Below are positions 1 through 8,600 of a stretch of 14,104 nt of DNA, in pieces. Both the position numbers and the translations under genes were made by a program. The stretch's first letter is position 1. The number at the start of each line of letters is the position of its first letter. Under the pieces are notes generated by a model. It was not told the DNA's origin. It searched no databases and was given only the letters and a program-made list of their open reading frames with translations. Source of the stretch: Baffinella frigidus (Eukaryota > Cryptophyceae > Cryptomonadales > Baffinellaceae); the NCBI GenBank assembly GCA_026770585.1, contig MU646897.1, positions 6,003-20,106 on the forward strand. The letters run 5' to 3'.

Positions 1-73
1 CTCTCTCTCTCTCTCTCGGAAAGCCGCCAGCGTCTCGTACGTGCTCTCGTACGCGTGCGGCTCGGTCAGACAC
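1..73 (-). CDS. Exon E12: CLTEPHAYESTYETLAAF (CNB end, cut by window edge)
   Basis: It has acceptor accgcag. The first base completes the split Arg codon from E11, giving FGER then CLTEPHAYESTYETLAAF. The frame then enters a (GA)n tract at the window edge, so the true donor or exon end is not seen. In CNB domains this position holds the end of the phosphate-binding cassette and the next strand. Two decayed copies follow at 181-212 and 270-320. The reading frame is chosen by the E11 phase. Confidence 0.55.
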   Translation of the reverse strand, partial: MSDRAARVREHVRDAGGFPRERER

Positions 74-2639
74 CTGCGGTTCGGGTTTAGCGTTTAGGAT
101 TTGCTGCAAGATTGCTGTAGGGTTTGGGGTTTTTTTTTTGGGGGGGGGAGAGAGAGATGTTTAGGGGTTGGGCTTGTAGTTGAGGGGTTCTGCGTAAGGC
201 TCGATCAGACGCCTGCGGTGTTTGGTACACGGGTTTTGGGTTTTGGGTTTCGAGTGGGGGGGGTTGGTGTGCTATGACTCGAGGGTTGTGTATGTGCTTT
301 CGTGCGGTTCGATGCGACGCCTGGTCTGGGGTGTCGGTTTAGGATTTCATACGCAAACACTTTCAATTCATAAAGATTCTTCAAGGCGATGTTGGTCACT
401 TTAGAGAAAATAATCAGACTATTCTCTCTAAAGTGGCCAAAATCGCCTCGAAGATTTTTTATAAATTCAAAGTGTTTGCGTATGCGATTTGCTGCAGGGT
501 ATAGGGTGTGCTGTAGGGTTTGGGGATTAGTTATTTTTTTGAGGGGGGGAGATACGTGTTTTGGCGGGAGAAGTCTCCCATTTTGGCGGGAGATATCTCG
601 TTTTAGCGAGAGATATCCCGCGTTACGGGGGTATGTACCGTTCGCCGAAGCAGCGGCCCTCTGGGAGGATCCCGACTGGAAATGCGTCCTCTCTTGACTG
701 CACGATTCACCTGGTGAATCGTGTAGTAAACGTGGAAATCGTGTGGTAAATAGTGTAGTAAACTTGCAAAATCGTGTAGTAAACACGGAAATCGTGTGGT
801 AAATATTTCGCGTTATCTCGCGATAGGGGGGTATGAGAGGCGACACGCGAGAGCAGAAAGACGCTCTAGAGAGTCACCTACCCAGAGCCATATATCACCA
901 AGTCTACAACGTATACGAAGATAAACGTGCAAAATCGTGTAGTAGACCTAAAATCGTGTAGCAAATATATCGCGTTATCTCGCGGTAGGGGGTTATGCAC
1001 CGTTCGCCGAAGCAGCGCCCTTCTGGGATGATTCCGACTGGAACCGCGTCTTTCCCACCAACAGCAAAATCGTGTAGTAAAAGGTGTGGTAATCTTCGTA
1101 TACGTTGTATACTTGGTGATATACGACTCTGGGTAGGTCCCTCGAGATTATCTTCTCGCTCGTGTGACCTCCCCGCGGAAAATCGTGTAGTAAACATGGA
1201 AAATCGTGTAGTAAACGTGAAAATCGTGTAGTAAATATATCGCGTTATCTCGCGGTAGGGGGTTATGCACCGTTCGCCGAAGCAGCGTCCTTCTGGGATG
1301 ATTCCGACTGGAACCGCGTCTTTCCCGATCACGCGTTTTTCGATGAGGGAGCCTGATGAGACGTAGTACATCGCATCGCCCATCGACCCCTGTTTGAGAT
1401 TGTATTTAGGTTAAACCACGTTTCGTGCTATGTTAAGGGCAAAATCTGCTATCTTAGCCGTCAGTTTCACGTCTTGTGCTATATCAAGGGCTAAATTTGC
1501 TATCTTAGTAGATGCAAAGCACGAAACGTGATCATCTTTTTCCAGATGAGATCAAACACCACGCCCGCTTCTCGAGTAGGGAGCCTGATTACACGTAGTA
1601 TAGCGCGTCACCCATCGACCCCTGTTTTGATTTAGTTTAGTTTAAATCACGTGATGTGCTATGCTACGGGTCGAATTTGCTATCTTAGTTACGGGTGGAA
1701 TTTGCTATCTGTTTCCGTATGAGATAAAGCGCGTCGCCCACCGACCCCTGCACGCTACAGGGTTGAGGGTTTAGGGATGCGGAGGATTAGCCGATTGGCA
1801 AAAGTTGACGTTGCTGGTGCAAACAAAAGTTGACAGTTCTGGTGTCAACTTTGTATGGATTGTGCTTGGCAGTCGCGGCCTTGCCGGCCCTGCGTTTTTC
1901 GAGTAGGGAGCTGGAAGATACGTAGTACTACGTAGGCAGGCTTAACCCCTACACCTTGAACCCTCATCCCTCTCGGTCGCAGAGGTCGAACCAATCGAAC
2001 CGATCGATCCCTGCACGCGAGAGGGCTGAGGGTTGAGGGTGCAAGGTTTAGGGGTTAAGCCTGCCGGCCTTGCGTTTTTCGAGTAGGGAGCCGGAGGATA
2101 GAGAGATTGATAATTTATTGCCAAACAAGCAGCGTCAGCGCCGCACATGCTCGACGCATTGTGCCACTTACTGTACCCCGTGTCGGCCGCTCATACGAGC
2201 ATTTTCCGGGTGGATTCTAACTCCACCTCCTACAGCTGGAGGATACGTAGTACTACGTAGGCAGGCTTAACCCCTACACCTTGAACCCTCAACCCTCAAC
2301 CCTCTCGCGCGCAGGGGTCGAACCAATCCACTCCAAGCCACAAGATTTCAGCTAAGTCAACCAGCTCACCTAAGTCAACTTCCCCCTGTTTTCGTTTAGA
2401 TGGACCTGGCCACTATGGACGGCATTTGACTTAAGGCGCTGGCTTTCAGGGGGAGTTGACTTAGGCGAAATGTTCTGACTCCGAGTGCAATCGAACCAAT
2501 CGACCCCTGCGCGCGAGAGGGTTGAGGGTTGAGGGTGCAAGGTTTAGGGGTTAAGCCTGCCGGCACACGACCAGCGATGCATGGAAGGGATCTCGTACGT
2601 GTAGAGAGGGAGAGAGAGGGAGTGGGAGAGAGAGAGAGA

Positions 2640-2683
<44 letters not shown>

Positions 2684-5600
2684 GTACGTGTCACCACTGT
2701 GCTGCGCGCGCCGACCGTGAAAATTCTTGTGGGTGTGGCCTATATATGTTAGATGGACGGCTTATTTGGACGTGACGGTAGTAACTTTTTGTACCGGCTT
2801 GTACCTTTTTGTACCGAAAATTCTTGTGTGTGTGGCCTATATATGTTAGATGGACGGCTTATTTGGACGTGACGGTAGTAACTTTTTGTACCGGCTTGTA
2901 CCTTTTTGTACCGCCTTGTTCGCGTGGTCGGTCGCGACAGCCCGGGCCCCAAAACCGTTTCGCTCAAGGGACCTCAAGATCGGTGGTCCCCGAAACGAGG
3001 TGAGTCACCGAGACTCAAAACCTGAAGGAGTCCAATCGGGCAACCGCCTTGTAATCGTGAAATACATGTCCACTCAGTGCCAGACCGACCAATCCTCCTG
3101 AGGGGATGCACTCTCTCTCTCTCTCCGCTCTCTCTCTCCCTCTACCCCTCTCCCTCGCTCTCTCCTCTCTCTCTCTCTCCCTTCTCCCTCCTCCCCCTCT
3201 CCCCCCTCTCTCTCGTCTCTCTCGCTCTCTCTCTCTCCCCCCCCCGCCAGCCGTTAAGCCTGCCGGCACAAGACCAGCGTTACATGTAAGGGAGCCCCTC
3301 GGAGTCAGAACATTTCGCCTAAGTCAACTCCCCCTGAAAGCCACCGCCTTAAGTCAAATGCCGGACCGTGTCCTTCCCGGCCAGTCCGCCCCTCCCGGCT
3401 CCTCACGAGAGCCCATCCTAGCCTAAAGTTAATCCCCTTGTTTTCCGGTGCAAATCCGTCAACTTTTGGCGTGGAAACGATGAGTCAACTTTTGGAGGGG
3501 GGCTCGTAACCTGATCGAGGATCGGAGGGGAGGGAGAGGGGGAGGGAGAGAGGGAGAGAGGGAGAGGGGAGAGAGAGGGAGAGGGAGGAAGGAGAGAGAG
3601 AGAGGAGAGAGAGGAGAGAGAGAGAGAGAGGAGAGAGGAGAGGCTCGTAACCTGATCGACGATCTTGGTCCCGACCGGGAACTGGAGGACCGTGGTCTTG
3701 TCCACTATCTTGTCCTGCGCCGGTGGGAGATGACTTTACTCAACTGTTGACTTTGACTTTACTCAACTGTCGACTTTTGATGACTTGAGAGCGGTTGCAG
3801 GTCAGCAAAGCGCCGAGATGACTTAAGAGCAGTTTTCACGGGAAGTTGACTTAGGAGTTTTCGCAGTAACTCGAAGGCGAACCCGTCGGCCAGCCACTCG
3901 AGGCTAGAACGGGGACCATTTTAAATGTAGGGTTGTTAAATTTAGTACCAGTCACGGGCAGGTTCGGTCACGTAGCTGGGGGAATTCCCCCAGCCACGTG
4001 ATCAAACGCCCCTATTTGTGTGAAATCTACTACACATATCTTTGTTTTTTCTTCACATGTAAAAGAATCCCTGTTTTAAAATACCCCCTCTTCCAGCCTC
4101 GAGTGGAGTGTCAGCAAAGCGCCGCGATGATGCTGGAACTGAATCGTCCACTTTTACTGAATCGTCCACTTTTGGCGTTGTCTGATTGTTCTCGGTTAGA
4201 GCGCGGCCCACCGAGACAAAAGTCGAGAGTGGAACGTCTCAAAGCAAAAGTGGAACCTCTGTTAACTTAAGAAGTAACAGTGGAGAACTGCAGGACCGTG
4301 GTCTTCTCCACTATCTACCTACCTACGCCGCGCCGAGATGACTTGTTGGTTGTACACTTAGATTGTACAGTTGTACATTTAGTTGTACAGTTGTACATTT
4401 AGTTGTACAATTATACAGTTGGCTGTACATTTGAACAGTTGTACAGTTAGTCGTACAATTATTCAGTTGGTTGTACATTCGTACATTTGTACAGTTAGTT
4501 GTACAGTTATACAGTTGGTTGTACATTTGTACAACTAACTGTGCAAATGTACAAATGTACAACTAACTGTATAACTGTACAACTAACTTTACGACTGCAC
4601 TTGAACGTGTGTACAATTATACAATTGCACAGTTAGTTGTATGGGAGCCGCAGGACCGTGGTGTTCTCCACTCTACTTTAGACGTGACCGGGAGCAATCA
4701 AAAGTCAACTCAATTGCAGAAAGCACGGAAATCCGTGCTTTCTTCCAAAAGTTGACCTCGCACCACTGGGGAGTTGACCTTTGCGATTGACCACCTTCAG
4801 GTCTAGCGTAGATCTTGTCCTTTAGGGTTTAGGGTTTGGGATTTACTGGAAGCCCCTCCTGGGTCTTAGCGTTTGGGAAAGCTCAGGCTAGCTCTAAAGG
4901 AGGTGACTTTACTCAACTGTTGACTTTGACTTTACTCAATGGTTGACTTTGACTTTACTCAAGTGTTGGTCGTTTCGAAGCACCAGCTCCATTGAAGGTG
5001 TGGGGTTTGGGGTTTGGAGTTTGGAGTTTAAGGTTTGGGGTTTGTGGTTTGGGGTTTGGATTTTGGGGTTTGGAGTTTGGGGTTTGGGGTTTAGAGTTTA
5101 GAGTTTGGGGTTTGGATTTTAGGGTTTGGGTTTTGGATGTTAGGGTTTGGGGTTTGAAGTTTGGGGTTTGGGGTTTGGAGCTCAGGGTTTGGGGTTTGGA
5201 TTTTGGGGTTTGGGGGTTGGATTTCAGGGTTTGGGGTTTGGATTTTAGGGTTTGGGGTTTGGATTTTGGGGTTTGGGGTTTGGATTTTAGGGTTTGGGGT
5301 TTGGATTTTGGGGTTTGGGGTTTGGATTTTAGGGTTTGGGGTTTGGATTTTAGGGTTTGAGGTTTACCTGGAGCGCGAGGGGCGCTGACGTGAAAACCTG
5401 AGGCAGGGTTTAGGGTTTAGGGTTTGGGGTTCAGAGTTTAGGGTTTAGGGTTTAGGGTTTAGGGTTTGGGGTTTGGAGTTTGGGGTTTGTGGTTTAGGTT
5501 TTAAGGTGTGCGGCTTAGGGTTTAGGGTTTAGGGTTTAGGGTTTAGGGTTTAGGGTTTGGGGTTTGGGGTTTGGGGTTTAGGGTTTAGGGTCTATAGTTT

Positions 5601-8600
5601 GGGGTTTGGGGTTTAGGGTTTAGGGTTTAGGGTTCAGGGTTTAGGGTTCAGACCGGAATCTTGACCACCTCGTCGCGCTCCGCCTTGAGCGAAGTTGCGT
5701 ACTTCTGCAAAAGACGCTAAAAGTTGACGCCAAAAGTTGACGACAAAAGAGGTCAAACGTTGACTGCAAAAGACGCCAAAAATTGACGCCAAAAGTTGAC
5801 GACAAAAGATGTCAAAAGTTGACTGCAACAGACGCCAAAAGTTGACGATAAAACACGTCAAAATTTGAATGCAAAAGACGCCAAAGGTTGACAAACGTGT
5901 ACCACAACACAGAGAAATCAACAACCGGTCTCATCAATAATGAGTCCAATTTAGCAGAGACAGATCTAGAAAGAGGGGTTTCGGTGGGTGGTTCAGGGCG
6001 CATGGTTCAGGGTTCAGGGTTTAGGGGATCACTTAGGGTTCGTCAACTTTTGGGTTGTCAACTTTTGGATTGACAACTTTCGGGGGACATGACAACTTTC
6101 GAGGGTCGAGGCAACTTTCGGAGAAACTTTCGGGTTTAGGCTTTAGGGTTTCGGGTTTAGAGGAGATACGACGCGTCTTTCGGAATCATGGAAAACGCAT
6201 CCTCCTCCGGACGCGGTTTCGGGTTTCGGGTTTGGTAGGGTATCTTAGGGTAGGTAGGGTAGGGTAGGGTAGGGTAGGGTAGGGTAGGGTAGGGTAGGGT
6301 AGGGGTAGGATAGGGTAGGGTAGGGTAGGGTAGGGTAGTGTAGGGAAGGGTAGTGTAGTGTAGTGTACAGTGTAGGGGTGTGTAGGGGGTTAGGGCGCAG
6401 ACACGCTGGAGGTAGGACTCGTCTTTCGGAATCATGGACATCGCGTACGCGGCCAGCTCCTCCGGTCGTGGGCCCGCCGCACCCGCCGTCTCCTGCCGAA
6501 CATGCCAGTTGACTGATCCAGACACGGTTTGTACCAGGAAGGGGACGAGACCGCGTAGGGTTAGTACCAGGACGGGCAGGGTTAGTCAACTGCTCGCGTC
6601 GTTCGGAATCATGTGAAGCGCGTACACAGCAATCTCCTCCGGTCGCGGCCCCGTCGCGCCCGCCGTCTCCTGCCGAGCATGACAGCTAAGGGGTCAGGGG
6701 TCAGGGGTCGTAGACCAAGTTATGAGCCCCGGGAGAAAGTGGCTCCAATTCCCGTACTAAACGCCCTAATTAACCTTCGTCAGGGGTCCCCTGACCCCTA
6801 ACCCCTTAACTGCCATGTGGGGCTCGTAACCTGATCTACGACCCCTGACCCTAAGACCAGGTTACCAGCCCCGGGAGAAAGTGGCTCCAATTCCCGTACT
6901 AAACGCCCTAATTAACCTTCGTCAGGGGTCCCCTGACCCCTAACCCCTTAACTGCCATGTGGGGCTCGTAACCTGATCTACGACCCCTGACCCTAAGACC
7001 AGGTTACCAGCCCCGGGAGAAAGTGGCTCCAATTCCCGTACATAACGCGCCCGGTGAATACCCGGCCCTGGCAAAGTTAGGGGGGTTAGGGGCTCGCAAC
7101 CTGCTCCACGACCCCTAACCGGTCAGGGTGTAGAGGTCAGGGGGTAGGGTTAGGGTTGAGGGGTTAGGGTTTAGGGGCTGATCTTGTCATTAGGGGGTAG
7201 GGGGTAGGATTAAGGGTTAGGGTTAGGGTTAGGGTTTAGAGGTCAGGGGGTAGGGGCTCGCAACCTGATGAGCGGCGGCGTCGTGGTTGAGCTAGGTCTT
7301 GGCAGGTCAAATGTGGTATCACCAACTCGGCACACGCAAGGCAGTCACCTCGGACAGTTGGCTTCGGCGTCCGCGTGACCGGTCACGCGGGCGCTCACGA
7401 GCCTGCCGGCGGGGCTGTTCCACGCGGCGTCGTGATTGAGCATGCGCGCGGAACCCTACCACCCTACACCCTCCACCCTCTACCCTCCACCCTCCACCCT
7501 CCACCCTACTACCCTCCACCCTCTACCCTCCACCCTCCACCTTCCACCCTCCACCCTCCACCCTCCACCCTCCAACCCTCCACTCCACACCCTCCACCCT
7601 TCTGAAGTAGGGCTCGTAACCTGGTCAGCTGCGGCGTCATGGTTGAGCATGCTGGCAGCCCAGCGCTCCTGAAGAGACTGGAACGTCGGAACCTGCACCG
7701 ACGAAGGTTAATTAGGGCCCTAACTAATCTCAATTAGGCTTACTAATTAAATGATGGCGGCGGAGTGGTTGAGTATGCTGGCAGCCCATCTCTCCTGAAG
7801 AGACTGGAACGTCGGAACCTACCCCGTAGGATTTAAGATTTAGGGTTTAGGGTTCAAGATTCAGGGTTTAGGGTTTCCTCTAGTTGCCATAGGAATTGGG
7901 CGAAGATTAATTAGGGCCCTAACTAAATTTAATTAGGTTTACTAATCAAATTATGACGACGGAGTGGTTGAACATTCCAGCGCTCCTGAAGAGACTGGAA
8001 CGTCGGAACCTGCACCGTAGGGCTTCGGGGTTGGCAGGTTGAATACGAGGAATTACTTCGGGGCGGCTAACATTTAATTAGGCCTCCTAATTAAACTTAA
8101 TTAGGCTCCCTAATTAAATGAACGTCGGAACCTGCGCAGGCCGACATTTCGACCACATTTCTGGCCGAAATTTGCTTCGAAGCCCACTGTGCAAATTTGC
8201 TTCGGAACCCACGTTTAACTAACCAACTAATTTCTGGTCGAAATTTGCTTCGACGCCCACCCAAATAAATGTACAGCACTTCAAGGGGTTACCTTTAGGG
8301 TTTGGGGTTTAGGGTTTAGGGTGCCTAGGTTTAGGGTTCCGTGTTTCGTGTTTCGTGTTTCGTATTTATGGTTTATGGTTTATGGTTCAGGGTAGGGTAT
8401 AGGGTTTAGGGTTTAGGGTATAGGGTTTAGGGTTTAGGGTATAGGGTATAGGATTTGGGGTTTAGGGTTTAGGGTTTAGGGTTTAGGGTTTAGGGTTTAG
8501 GTTAGGGTTTAGGGTGACCTCGAGGATGTTGGTGGCGCGGATGTCGATCAGGTTTCCGTGCCCGAGCGTCACGTCCTGCGCGATAAGACAGTCAATACCG

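Larger units (their letters stand above)
1390..1900. other. Intron 10 stretch with GCTATCTTAG repeats, no exon
   Basis: Besides the E11 echoes it holds repeats of cgtgctatg...tttgctatcttag at about 1425-1460, 1472-1512, 1654-1690 and 1694-1712, and an aaaagttgac pair at 1799-1830. Nothing else coding is seen. Confidence 0.6.
2420..3363. repeat. Long inverted repeat, 66-bp arms
   Basis: Arms 2420-2485 and 3298-3363 are reverse complements with a single mismatch (aaggcgctgg against aaggcggtgg), separated by about 0.8 kb that holds the 97-bp duplication and the GA and CT tracts. The arms contain TTGACTTAAGGCG and AGTTGACTTAGGCG motifs. Confidence 0.88.
7703..8120. repeat. TTAATTAGG dyads, three dispersed copies
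   Basis: Related AT-rich palindromic blocks at about 7706-7752, 7905-7953 and 8071-8120, each next to an E6 echo. The last is a nested hairpin (catttaattagg ... cctaattaaatg type). Confidence 0.75.

Noticed and set aside
205-846. Minus-strand 213-codon open frame
   Set aside because: It runs through the fold-back element, GTGTAGTAAA repeats and the E11 echo in the wrong frame (E11 motifs are read out of frame), so it is not a protein.
4719-4742. Rho-independent terminator
   Set aside because: The hairpin has no T tract and lies inside a eukaryotic intron.
4992-5388. Open frames of 122 and 75 codons (VWGLDFR heptads)
   Set aside because: They are direct translations of a 21-bp telomere-like repeat; two frames are open for the same reason, with no codon bias or splice context.
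5634-5924. Minus-strand 96-codon frame with LLASF/VNFWRLL repeats
   Set aside because: Translation of the 59-bp minisatellite; E8 lies at its end but in another frame (KYATSLKAERDEVVKIP).
6157-6589. Minus-strand open frames of 122 and 114 codons with YPTLPYPT repeats
   Set aside because: Most of their length is the TAGGG array. Only the E7 part in one frame is supported, and that part has its own splice sites.
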